From Rhodococcus sovatensis (GTDB taxonomy: Bacteria; Actinomycetota; Actinomycetes; Mycobacteriales; Mycobacteriaceae): a stretch of DNA of 64,000 nt. The stretch covers positions 3,038,001 to 3,102,000 of the forward strand of contig NZ_CP147846.1 of assembly GCF_037327425.1 (NCBI RefSeq). Reading direction: 5' to 3'. Below, piece by piece: positions 40,212 to 48,504 of the stretch; the first letter of the stretch is position 1; every line of letters begins with the position of its first letter. The notes beneath the pieces were generated by a model. The model had not been told where the DNA came from. It worked only from the letters and a program-made list of their open reading frames with translations, and did no database searches. Position numbers and translations under genes: made by a program.

Positions 40212-41620
40212 CGCGCACCGGTCAGCGCCCGAAGCGGTGAGCCCACGGCGTCGACGTCGAGGATCCGTCCAGTGGAATCGACCATCCCGAGGCGATCGAG
40301 CCACGCAGCGAATTCGGGTGCCGGCTTCAACCCCAGTACCTGCCGTACGTACAGGACGTCGTGGAAGCTCAGACTCTGGTACCCGAGCATTACATCGTCG
40401 GCGCCGGGCACCGCGATGACGAAGGCAACCCCTGCGGCCCCCAACAGTGTGAGCAGGGTATCCATGTCGTCCTGGTCGGCTTCGGCGTGGTTGGTGTAAC
40501 AGACGTCGACGCCCATCGGCAGACCGAGAAGCTTGCCGCAGAAGTGATCTTCCAGGCCTGCACGAATGATCTGCTTACCGTCGTACAGATACTCCGGGCC
40601 GATGAATCCGACGACCGTGTTGACCAACAACGGCTCGAGATCTCGACACACCGCGTACGCACGAGTTTCCAACGTCTGTTGGTCGACAGGCTTTCCGTCC
40701 ATACCCAGGTGCGCGCCCGCACTCAGCGCCGACCCCTGCCCCGTCTCGAGGTACATGACGTTGTCTCCGACCGTTCCACGATGCAGGGAGCGGCCTGCCT
40801 CGTTGGCCTCGCGGAGTAGCGAAACATGCACGCCGAAACCGGAATTCGCACCCTCGGTGCCGGCAACGGATTGGAAGACGAGATCGACGGGAACTCCCTT
40901 GCCGATCAACTCCATCGTCGTCGTCACGTGCGAGAGCACGCACGACTGCGTCGGGATCTCGAAACGCTGTCGAATGTCGTCGAGCAGGTAGAGCAGATCC
41001 GATGTGGCGTGCGGAGAATCGGTCGCGGGATTGATCCCGATGACCGCGTCGCCGGACCCGAGTAGAAGGCCGTCGAGCGTCGCGGCGGCGATTCCACGTG
41101 GATCGTCGGTCGGGTGGTTCGGCTGTAACCGCGTGCTCAATGTCCCCGGCAATCCGACGGTCGTCCGAAAAGTCGCTGTCACCTCGGCAGCCCGTGCAAC
41201 CGAGATCAGGTCTTGATTGCGCATGATCTTGCTGACAGCGGCGACCATCTCGGGCGTCAACCCCGCTGCGACGGACCGAAGGATCGACGCCGAATCCGGC
41301 GATGCGGCGGCGTCGAGCAGCCAATCCCGCAGCCCGCCGACGGTCAGGTGCTTCACGGCACCGAATGCGGTCCGGTCGTGCGAGTCGATGATGAGCCGGG
41401 TGACCTCGTCGGTCTCGTACGGAACGAGCAGATCGTGCAGGAACACGTCGAGAGACACCTCGGACAGTGCCCATTGTGCTGCGGCCCGTTCTGCATCGGA
41501 CTGCGCAGCGCAGCCGGCCAGTTCGTCGCCGGAGCGCAAGGGCGTTGCCTTCGCCATCAGTTCGACGAGGCCGTCGAACTGATAGGTCGTGCCGGATACC
41601 GACTGTGTATAGATGCTCAT
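40208..41620 (-). CDS. eutB: Ethanolamine ammonia-lyase, large subunit
   Basis: 470 aa. ATG at 41620 (MSIYTQSV) overlaps the permease stop; the upstream open frame is a shadow of the permease gene. Catalytic TIM-barrel subunit of the B12-dependent lyase. Family segments: LQPNHPTDDPRGIAAA, GDAVIGINPATDS, QSVAGTEGANSGFGV, LETGQGSALSAGAH, GLPMGVDVCYTNHAEADQDD. Full family length. No cobalamin riboswitch was recognised upstream of the permease-eutB-eutC unit, and no reactivase (EutA) gene is in the window. Confidence 0.97.
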   Translation of the reverse strand: MSIYTQSVSGTTYQFDGLVELMAKATPLRSGDELAGCAAQSDAERAAAQWALSEVSLDVFLHDLLVPYETDEVTRLIIDSHDRTAFGAVKHLTVGGLRDWLLDAAASPDSASILRSVAAGLTPEMVAAVSKIMRNQDLISVARAAEVTATFRTTVGLPGTLSTRLQPNHPTDDPRGIAAATLDGLLLGSGDAVIGINPATDSPHATSDLLYLLDDIRQRFEIPTQSCVLSHVTTTMELIGKGVPVDLVFQSVAGTEGANSGFGVHVSLLREANEAGRSLHRGTVGDNVMYLETGQGSALSAGAHLGMDGKPVDQQTLETRAYAVCRDLEPLLVNTVVGFIGPEYLYDGKQIIRAGLEDHFCGKLLGLPMGVDVCYTNHAEADQDDMDTLLTLLGAAGVAFVIAVPGADDVMLGYQSLSFHDVLYVRQVLGLKPAPEFAAWLDRLGMVDSTGRILDVDAVGSPLRALTGAR

Positions 41621-43053
41621 TCGAGTTCGGCTTCTGCTTCCGCGAGTGCGGCGAATTCTTCGTCCGGTGAATTCGCGACGAGATGATGACGGCTGTAGAC
41701 GCCGAAGTACACCATGAATGCCGCGAAGACCGCGAGGCACCACAGCGCGGCGGTGCTGTCCACCAGGAAGGTCGCAACCACCGCGAGAGCTGCGATGACG
41801 AGGGCGAATCCGGTGGTGGCAATGCCGCCCGGGGTGCGGTACGGACGCTCCATGTGCGGTTCCTTGCGACGCAGCACGATGTGGCTGACCATCATCAGAA
41901 CGTAACTCAATGCAGCGCCGAACACGGCCATATTCAGCAGCATCGCGCCCTGACCGGTGAGCGAAAGCAGAAACCCGATGACGCCCGGGACGATCAGCGC
42001 AAGGGTCGGAGCCTTGCGAGAGTTGGTCACCGACAGCGTCTTCGGCAGGTAGCCGGCACGCGACAGTGCGAACAGCTGCCTCGAGTACGCGTACATGATC
42101 GAGAAGAAGCTCGCGATCAGTCCTGCGAGCCCGATGTAGTTGACGACCTTCGCGGCCGAGCTGTCACCGAGAGCCTCGACCAGCGGATTGCCCGACGCCT
42201 GCATCGCCTCCGCGCCACCTGCTCCGGTGACGAGGAAGAGCACACCTGCACCGGTCACGAGGAGAACAGCCATGGCCGCGATGATTCCTCGCGGAACGTT
42301 CTTGGTTGGGTCCTTCGCTTCCTCGGCTGCCAACGGCACACCTTCGATCGCCAGAAAGAACCAGATCGCGAACGGAACAGCCGCCCAGATTCCGAGATAT
42401 CCGAACGGCAGGAAGCTCGATGCACCCGCGGCGTCGGTCGGAGCGATATCGGTCAGGTTGGCCGAGTCGAACTGGCCCACCGCCGACAACGCGAAGATCA
42501 CCAGGCCTACGAGTGCGATCGCGGTGATCACGAACATGATCTTGAGAGCTTCACCCGCGCCGGCGAGATGGATCCCGATGAAGATCGCGTACACGGCGAG
42601 ATAGACCCACCACCCGTCGGTGATTCCGAAGAGCCCGAGAGACTCGACGTAGGCACCGATGAAGGTCGCAATAGCTGCCGGCGCGATGGCGTACTCGATG
42701 AGAATCGCTGTCCCTGTTGCAAATCCGCCCCACGGTCCGAGCGCGCGACGCGCGAACGTGTAGCCACCGCCCGCCGCCGGCAGCGCCGAGGACATCTCGG
42801 CCATGCCGAGCACCATCGCTAGATACATGCCGGCAATGACGATTCCCGCGATCAACAGACCGCCGAACCCGCCCTGCTCCAAACCGAAGTTCCAGCCCGA
42901 GTAGTCACCCGAGATGACATAGCTGACGCCGAGGCCGGCGAGCAGAACCCAACCCGCGGTTCCCTTCTTCAACTGACGTTTCGCCAGATATTCGCTTCCT
43001 TCGACGTGGGACTCGGTCCCGTCGTGGTGGGCGCCTGTTGGTTTGGTGGACAT
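41617..43053 (-). CDS. eat: Ethanolamine permease
   Basis: 478 aa, about 12 membrane segments, amino acid-polyamine-organocation (APC) superfamily. The N-terminal region LGVSYVISGDYSGWNFGLEQGGFGG is characteristic of the ethanolamine permease family. It imports ethanolamine across the cytoplasmic membrane. First gene of the eat-eutB-eutC operon, joined to eutB by an ATGA overlap. A GAGAGG lies just before the ATG. Confidence 0.94.
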   Translation of the reverse strand: MSTKPTGAHHDGTESHVEGSEYLAKRQLKKGTAGWVLLAGLGVSYVISGDYSGWNFGLEQGGFGGLLIAGIVIAGMYLAMVLGMAEMSSALPAAGGGYTFARRALGPWGGFATGTAILIEYAIAPAAIATFIGAYVESLGLFGITDGWWVYLAVYAIFIGIHLAGAGEALKIMFVITAIALVGLVIFALSAVGQFDSANLTDIAPTDAAGASSFLPFGYLGIWAAVPFAIWFFLAIEGVPLAAEEAKDPTKNVPRGIIAAMAVLLVTGAGVLFLVTGAGGAEAMQASGNPLVEALGDSSAAKVVNYIGLAGLIASFFSIMYAYSRQLFALSRAGYLPKTLSVTNSRKAPTLALIVPGVIGFLLSLTGQGAMLLNMAVFGAALSYVLMMVSHIVLRRKEPHMERPYRTPGGIATTGFALVIAALAVVATFLVDSTAALWCLAVFAAFMVYFGVYSRHHLVANSPDEEFAALAEAEAELE

Positions 43054-43210
43054 GTCCGGCCTCTCTCGAAGCAGTCAGCTCGTAATCGCCCGGGGGGAAG
43101 CGAATCGAATCAAGATATGCCCGCGGTGTAAGCGCGGAGTGATCGAAATATGACGACAGGATTACAGCGCTACCAGTCCGGTGCGGCGCCGATCGCAGGC
43201 GCCTCCGGCG

Positions 43211-43258
43211 CCAGTGGCGCGGTTGAGTGCACTGCAATGCACTTAACCGCGCCACTGG
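43211..43258. repeat. Dispersed palindromic element, copy 1
   Basis: 21-bp arms (43211-43231 and 43238-43258) with one mismatch around a 6-nt loop. The same arm sequence recurs at 55119-55164. It lies 10 bp after the stop of the DUF779 gene and upstream of eat, so it may end the aldehyde dehydrogenase transcript. No T-run follows. Confidence 0.9.
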
Positions 43259-43268
43259 GGCGGAGCAT

Positions 43269-43823
43269 CTACCCCTGGAGCATTCCCGGAACCGGACACG
43301 CATCCACCGCTTCTGCGACGACGAGAACGTCGCGTGGAACCGGCGGCCTGCGTCCCTCTTCCCAGTCGACGCCTACCAGTGGCGCCGTGTTTTTCAGTGC
43401 GTCGTTCTCCTCCGGGGTGAACGCGCGCCCTCGGCTGAGAAACCGCAGACCCTCCGGTGTCTCGAGGGAGAAGCCGGATCCACGCCCGGGCACGACGTCG
43501 AGGACCATCTGCGTGTGCTTCCACGCCTCGAACTGCGAACCCGAAATCCACACCGGCACTGCGTCGTCACCGTCGGGAAGATCGTCAGGGATGTCATCGA
43601 CACCGAGACGAAGATCGAGCAGCCCGAGCAATACGTCCCGGTCTCCGACGATGAACTCGCCTGCGGGATAACACATCGGTGACGACCCGTCACAGCAACC
43701 GCCGGACTGATGCATCATCAGTGCGCCGTGGATACCGCCGAGGCGACGGAGAAGCTCCATCGCCCCGGCGGTGGCTCGCAGACGCGCCGGTGCAGCCGGA
43801 GCTGGACCCGACCCGTCAGGCAT
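43269..43823 (-). CDS. DUF779 protein, aldehyde dehydrogenase partner
   Basis: 184 aa. ATG at 43823 shares one base with the dehydrogenase stop (TGATG). Signature MMHQSGGCCDGSSPMCYPAGEF places it in DUF779, a family found next to acetaldehyde/aldehyde dehydrogenase genes in many bacteria. The Cys-rich segment suggests metal or redox chemistry, but no function is established. Likely co-expressed with the dehydrogenase. Confidence 0.9.
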   Translation of the reverse strand: MPDGSGPAPAAPARLRATAGAMELLRRLGGIHGALMMHQSGGCCDGSSPMCYPAGEFIVGDRDVLLGLLDLRLGVDDIPDDLPDGDDAVPVWISGSQFEAWKHTQMVLDVVPGRGSGFSLETPEGLRFLSRGRAFTPEENDALKNTAPLVGVDWEEGRRPPVPRDVLVVAEAVDACPVPGMLQG

Positions 43824-45346
43824 CAGAAGAAGCCCTGGGCCTTCTGCGCGTAGCTGACAAGAAGGTTCTTCGTCTGCTGGTAGTGATCCAGCATCATCTT
43901 GTGATTCTCGCGGCCGATGCCCGACTGCTTGTATCCACCGAAGGCAGCGTGCGCCGGGTACTGATGGTAGGTATTCGTCCACACCCGACCGGCCTTGATG
44001 TCGCGACCCGCACGATAGGCGACGCCCCCGTCTCGCGACCACACGCCTGCACCCAGTCCGTAGAGGGTGTCGTTGGCGATGGAGATGGCCTCGTCGTAGT
44101 CCTTGAACGATGTCACCGAGACGACCGGTCCGAAGATCTCCTCCTGGAAGATGCGCATGTCGTTCTTGCCGGTGAAGATCGTGGGCTGAACGTAGTAGCC
44201 GCCGTTGAGGTCTCCGCCGAGCTGAGCACGCTCACCGCCGGTGACGACCTGCGCACCCTCGCCCTTGCCGATCTCGATGTAGGACAGGATCTTCTCGAGC
44301 TGATCGTTCGATGCCTGGGCACCGATCATCGTGTCGGTATCGAGCGGATTGCCCTGTCGCACAGCCTTGGTGCGGATCGCTGCGAGCGCGAGGAACTCGT
44401 CGTAGATGTCTGCCTGGATGAGCGAACGCGACGGGCAGGTGCACACTTCACCCTGGTTGAGGGCGAACATCGTGAAGCCTTCGAGTGCTTTGTCCTGGTA
44501 GTCGTCGTTGGCCGAAAGAACATCGGAGAAGAAGACGTTGGGGCTCTTGCCGCCGAGCTCGAGGGTGACCGGAATCAGGTTCTGCGAGGCGTACTGCATG
44601 ATCAGTCGTCCGGTGGTGGTCTCGCCGGTGAACGCGATCTTGGCGATACGCGGGCTGGACGCGAGGGGCTTGCCGGCCTCGGTACCGAACCCGTTGACGA
44701 CGTTGAGCACTCCAGCGGGAAGCAGATCACCGATGATCGAAATCAGGTGCAGAATCGATGCGGGTGTCTGCTCGGCCGGCTTGAGGACGACAGCGTTTCC
44801 GGCTGCCAGCGCGGGGGCGAGCTTCCATACCGCCATGAGGATCGGGAAGTTCCACGGAATGATCTGGCCGACGACACCCAGGGGCTCGTGGAAGTGGTAC
44901 GCGACTGTGTCGGAGTCGATTTCGGACAGCGAGCCTTCTTGCGCACGGATGCACCCGGCGAAGTAGCGGAAGTGATCGACGGCCAACGGGATGTCGGCGT
45001 TGAGAGTCTCGCGAATCGGCTTGCCGTTGTCCCAGGACTCGGCGAGCGCGATCGACTCGAGGTTCTCGGCGATACGATCGGCGATCTTGTTGAGAATCAC
45101 GGCGCGCTCTGCTGCGGAGGTCTTGCCCCATGCAGGTGCCGCGGCGTGTGCGGCATCGAGTGCGAGCTCGATGTCCTCGGACGTGGAGCGAGCTACCTCG
45201 CAGAAGTTCTCACCGGTGACGGGAGTCGGGTTCTCGAAATACTGGCCCTTGACCGGTGGTACCCACTCGCCGCCGATCCAGTTCTCGTAGCGCGGCTGGA
45301 ACGACATGACCGAATTCTCGGTACCGGGGCGGGCGTAAACAGACAT
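43823..45346 (-). CDS. NAD-dependent (acet)aldehyde dehydrogenase
   Basis: 507 aa, full-length ALDH superfamily member of the ExaC/ThcA type. It oxidises acetaldehyde and related aldehydes to acids. Motifs: the cofactor region VVGQIIPWNFPILMAVWK, glycine motif FTGETTTGRL, catalytic glutamate in TLELGGKSPNV, catalytic cysteine in NQGEVCTCPSR. AAGGAG lies 6 nt before ATG 45346. Placed between the GAF regulator and the ethanolamine genes, it would take the acetaldehyde made by EutBC. Palindromes in its promoter region are listed separately. Confidence 0.96.
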   Translation of the reverse strand: MSVYARPGTENSVMSFQPRYENWIGGEWVPPVKGQYFENPTPVTGENFCEVARSTSEDIELALDAAHAAAPAWGKTSAAERAVILNKIADRIAENLESIALAESWDNGKPIRETLNADIPLAVDHFRYFAGCIRAQEGSLSEIDSDTVAYHFHEPLGVVGQIIPWNFPILMAVWKLAPALAAGNAVVLKPAEQTPASILHLISIIGDLLPAGVLNVVNGFGTEAGKPLASSPRIAKIAFTGETTTGRLIMQYASQNLIPVTLELGGKSPNVFFSDVLSANDDYQDKALEGFTMFALNQGEVCTCPSRSLIQADIYDEFLALAAIRTKAVRQGNPLDTDTMIGAQASNDQLEKILSYIEIGKGEGAQVVTGGERAQLGGDLNGGYYVQPTIFTGKNDMRIFQEEIFGPVVSVTSFKDYDEAISIANDTLYGLGAGVWSRDGGVAYRAGRDIKAGRVWTNTYHQYPAHAAFGGYKQSGIGRENHKMMLDHYQQTKNLLVSYAQKAQGFF

Positions 45347-45397
45347 CTAGGACTCCTTCTGATCAACAGAACTGATGTGATTCAGAACACTAGAGCC

Positions 45398-45434
45398 TGC
45401 AACGTTGCAACTACGTTGCTGCACCGCGTGCAGC
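45398..45434. promoter_or_regulatory. Putative operator upstream of aldehyde dehydrogenase
   Basis: A perfect 12-bp palindrome TGCAACGTTGCA (45398-45409) is followed by GCTGCAC/GTGCAGC arms (45418-45424, 45428-45434). It lies 52-88 bp before the dehydrogenase start, in the 117-bp gap after the GAF-regulator gene, which is the obvious candidate binder (inference). Confidence 0.5.
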
Positions 45435-45463
45435 TATGACATAGCGACTCATGCACGCGACTA

Positions 45464-46759
45464 TCAGACGCCCAGCTGTCGATCGAGCAGGTCTATACGA
45501 GCGTTGACCTGGCCGTACAGGGCGGAGTCGCGACTCAGAGTCGCCCGGTAGGCCTCCCAGGCGATGACGTCGGCCCGGCCGTGAATCGACGACGTCCACT
45601 GCGCGAGCAGGACGGGGTCACCCACCCGCAGCAATGCCGCTTGAACGCGCGAGCGGAGTTCCTCGCGAATCTCCTCGATGCCGGGCGCCGAAGATCCCGG
45701 CAGAACCGGACCGGTGTAGATCCGCAGCGCTGCTTCCACATCGCCGCGGTCCAGGGCACGGCGAATGTCGCCGACGTCGGAATTCAGCTCCCCCACCAGG
45801 CGATAGGGACGTGACGCGAGACCTGCCGAGCCGAAGGCCTTCCGCAACCGTGACATCTCCGCACGGATGGTGACCGAGTCCAGCTCGTGCTCGTCGAGTA
45901 GCACCGCGAGGTGATCCGAACTCAGTCCCTCCGGGTGGTCGGCGAGCAGAAGGAGGATCTCGGCATGACGCTGCGACAGCGAGACGCGACCGGAACTCCG
46001 CACCACCCCCGGCTTACCGGATCCGAGTACTTCCAAGCGAGGGGCCGTGTCCCCCAGCGACTTCGGCGAGTTCATCAGATGCACACGCAGCTCCGATTCC
46101 GCTGCTGCGACCGTGGCACGGATCAACGAGAGCACCTCTGGCACCGCCACACGCGGTCCGCCCGTGATATCGATAGCGCCCAGGATTTGACCACTGGTCG
46201 GGTGGTGCACAGGTGCAGCCGAGCAGCTCCACTCGTGGACGGATCGGCTGAAGTGCTCCGCAGCGAATATCTGCACACAGTGATCGACGGCGAGAGCAGT
46301 TCCAGGAGCATTGGTCCCTTTGCTCTCCTCGCTCCAGTCGACGCCCTCCGCAAAATTCATCGAACTGGCACGGTCTTTCGCGGCGGAATCGCCCTCGACC
46401 CACAGTAGGCGACCTTCGGCGTCCGAGATCGCGACGAGCAGGCCGGTATCGGCTGCATCTTCGACGAGCAGCTTGCGGATGACGGGCCTGATGATCGACA
46501 TCGGATGGCCATCGCGGTATCGATCGAGTTCGGCGCCGGAGAGGACGACCGAGTCGTCACCGCCGTCCGGGTCCACGCCTTGCGTTCTGCTTCGCAACCA
46601 GGAATCGAGAACCACAGAGCGAACGCTGTCCGATGGTGACCTGTCCTCGACGAACGACCGATGCGCGGTCGTCATCCGTCGAGCAAGGACATCGATGTCC
46701 TCACCAGGGCGAACAGCAACCCACGGGTTGCCCTGCCCCCGGATTCTTCCAGTCATCAC
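45464..46759 (-). CDS. GAF-domain transcriptional regulator (AcoR-like, no AAA+ domain)
   Basis: 431 aa. The N-terminal half resembles the sensory part of AcoR-type activators (SWLRSRTQGVDP, then the GAF-like SMNFAEGVDWSEESKGTNAPGTAL). The sigma54-contacting AAA+ domain is missing. The C-terminal part has a winged-helix pattern (LSQRHAEILLLLADHPEGLSSDHLAVLL, then RAEMSRLRKAF). This architecture is common beside aldehyde dehydrogenase genes in actinobacteria, where it is thought to sense aldehydes or related metabolites. It is probably the activator of the dehydrogenase/DUF779 pair. Confidence 0.88.
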   Translation of the reverse strand: MMTGRIRGQGNPWVAVRPGEDIDVLARRMTTAHRSFVEDRSPSDSVRSVVLDSWLRSRTQGVDPDGGDDSVVLSGAELDRYRDGHPMSIIRPVIRKLLVEDAADTGLLVAISDAEGRLLWVEGDSAAKDRASSMNFAEGVDWSEESKGTNAPGTALAVDHCVQIFAAEHFSRSVHEWSCSAAPVHHPTSGQILGAIDITGGPRVAVPEVLSLIRATVAAAESELRVHLMNSPKSLGDTAPRLEVLGSGKPGVVRSSGRVSLSQRHAEILLLLADHPEGLSSDHLAVLLDEHELDSVTIRAEMSRLRKAFGSAGLASRPYRLVGELNSDVGDIRRALDRGDVEAALRIYTGPVLPGSSAPGIEEIREELRSRVQAALLRVGDPVLLAQWTSSIHGRADVIAWEAYRATLSRDSALYGQVNARIDLLDRQLGV

Positions 46760-46851
46760 ACAGCTACCTCTTCTGGCGCGGTCACCCTACTGTAACGCAG
46801 CTCACACACGCAGAATACAACCCCTTCTTCCCCGGTGGTTGAGCGCCGAGG

Positions 46852-46870
46852 CCGAAGGGCCTGCCTTCGG
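46852..46870 (-). terminator. Hairpin after the mftE-F-G/small-protein unit
   Basis: CCGAAGG/CCTTCGG stem (46852-46858, 46864-46870) with a 5-nt loop, directly after the small-protein stop codon. No T-run, as is usual for actinobacterial terminators. Confidence 0.5.
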
Positions 46871-47005
46871 TCAGCGCTTCTTGTTCGTCGCGGAAATGTC
46901 GATGCTCGTGTCGCCGGACGCCTTCGTCTTCTTGTCCGCGCGCTTCTCCTTCAACGACTTTCCGGACTTCTTGGTCATGGAATTGCGAGGAGACTTATCA
47001 GACAT
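46871..47005 (-). CDS. Small Lys/Ser-rich hypothetical protein
   Basis: 44 aa from ATG 47005; about a quarter of residues are lysine (TKKSGKSLKEKRADKKTK). No membrane segment or known fold. It starts 50 bp after the mftG stop on the same strand and is followed by a hairpin. Similar very basic small proteins are widely annotated in Rhodococcus and Mycobacterium, without a function. A link to mycofactocin is only positional. Confidence 0.6.
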   Translation of the reverse strand: MSDKSPRNSMTKKSGKSLKEKRADKKTKASGDTSIDISATNKKR

Positions 47006-47055
47006 CGGGTTAGCCCCATTCTCTGCGCGCCGTGAATGGCCCGCAGACCACGAAC

Positions 47056-48504
47056 CTACGCCACCGTGCCCCGCATGATGTCCGCTCCGCGTTCGGCGAG
47101 CATGATCGCCGTCGCGTGTGGTCCTCTCGTCGGTACGACAGGAAATGCCGAAGTGTCGAGAACGTACAGACCGTCGATCCCCCGGACCCGGCACGAATCG
47201 TCGAGCACCGAGCTGTCGTCGCCCATCGCGCAACTACCGGACAGATGAAGCGAGGTCCCGAGCCGCCCGAGCAACGGATCGCCGACGACGGTTGCGAGCG
47301 GCGCGACGCCACCGATCATCTCGCCGACCACATCGAGGCCGGCCGACAACGCCGATCGATCCGATTCGGTCTCCAGATATCGATAGCGCACGAACGGTGT
47401 ATCGCAGGGATCGGCGGTCCGTAGAGTGATATCGCCTCGACTCTCCGGTCGCATCAATCCGACGCCTATCATCGGGTCGCCGTTTTCGAGTCCTGGAATC
47501 ATTCGGTCGAACGGTACCGAGTACGGACGTATTTCCAGATCGTCGACGTGAAGGACTGCCTCGAGCGGCGATTCACCGGCCTCCGCGTCCGAGACCTGAT
47601 AGTAGACACCGACTTCCGGATGATCGCTGAACCCTCGACCCACTCGAGGATGGTCGATCTTCACCGAAACACCTTTCTCGACAAGGTGTCTCACCGGTCC
47701 GACACCCGACAACATCAACAGCTGCGGTGTACGAACCGCCCCTGCGCACAGGACTACTCGTTCTGCCTTCAAATGCTCGACCGACTGTCCGCGCGCGACG
47801 GTGACTCCGCTCGCTTTCATCCCGTCGAACGTCACGGCGAGGACACGTGCCCCATCGACGACAGTCAAGTTGGTGCGGCTCAATGCCGGAAGGAGGTATG
47901 CAACAGCAGCATTGGTGCGTACGCCACGAAAGATGTTGCGCGGCACCGGTCCGACGCCACCGGCGGATACGGGTGAATTCTTGTCCGAGTCGTCCGCAAA
48001 ACCGGCGCTGTGTGCCGCATCGACGAACATCTCGGTGATCGGAGACCTCGAGTTCTCTGCGACACGCGAGACGGGCATCGGCCCCGCCTCGCCGTGGAAG
48101 CTTCCGGAGAAGTCCGTGTCGTTCTCGAGCTTGCGGTAGTACGGGAGGACGTCGTCGAAGGACCACGACTTCGGCCACGCGTCGAAGTCCGTGGGTCGCG
48201 CGCGGATGAAGTAGCCGCCGTTCACTGCCCCAGACCCTCCGAGTACGCGGCCCCGCGCCACGGTCCGTGTGAGCGTCGGGGTCAACTCGGCGAGGTAGGT
48301 ATCGACCCAGGCACTCTGCGGCCCGATGGGCAGAATGCGTGCATCGAGAATGTCCTGCGGTACGTCGCCGAGCGAACCGAACCCCGATCCCGCCTCGAGC
48401 AGCATCACCGAACACGATGGGTCCTCGCTCAACCGGGCCGCGACGACCGATCCGCACGACCCGCCACCGACGACGATCACGTCCACGGCACGGGCAGTGC
48501 TCAT
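47056..48504 (-). CDS. mftG: Mycofactocin system GMC oxidoreductase MftG
   Basis: 482 aa. ATG 48504 (MSTARAVDV) overlaps the mftF stop (ATGA), fixing the start. GMC flavoprotein: FAD-binding GGGSCGSVVAARLSE near residue 14, ARGRVLGGSGAVNGGYFIR, and the C-terminal LSGSCAMGDDSSVLDDSCRVRGIDGLYVLDTSAFP. MftG is known to pass electrons from reduced mycofactocin toward the respiratory chain, regenerating the cofactor. It is last of the mftE-mftF-mftG block. Confidence 0.95.
   Translation of the reverse strand: MSTARAVDVIVVGGGSCGSVVAARLSEDPSCSVMLLEAGSGFGSLGDVPQDILDARILPIGPQSAWVDTYLAELTPTLTRTVARGRVLGGSGAVNGGYFIRARPTDFDAWPKSWSFDDVLPYYRKLENDTDFSGSFHGEAGPMPVSRVAENSRSPITEMFVDAAHSAGFADDSDKNSPVSAGGVGPVPRNIFRGVRTNAAVAYLLPALSRTNLTVVDGARVLAVTFDGMKASGVTVARGQSVEHLKAERVVLCAGAVRTPQLLMLSGVGPVRHLVEKGVSVKIDHPRVGRGFSDHPEVGVYYQVSDAEAGESPLEAVLHVDDLEIRPYSVPFDRMIPGLENGDPMIGVGLMRPESRGDITLRTADPCDTPFVRYRYLETESDRSALSAGLDVVGEMIGGVAPLATVVGDPLLGRLGTSLHLSGSCAMGDDSSVLDDSCRVRGIDGLYVLDTSAFPVVPTRGPHATAIMLAERGADIMRGTVA

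Noticed and set aside
43054..43268. Cobalamin riboswitch before the ethanolamine operon
   Set aside because: No B12-box-like sequence was seen; the region holds only the palindromic element and a ribosome site.
43679..45439. 586-codon plus-strand open frame
   Set aside because: Antisense to the aldehyde dehydrogenase, whose motifs are intact.
39432..46759. Ethanolamine bacterial microcompartment
   Set aside because: No shell-protein genes, and EutC lacks a long N-terminal extension.
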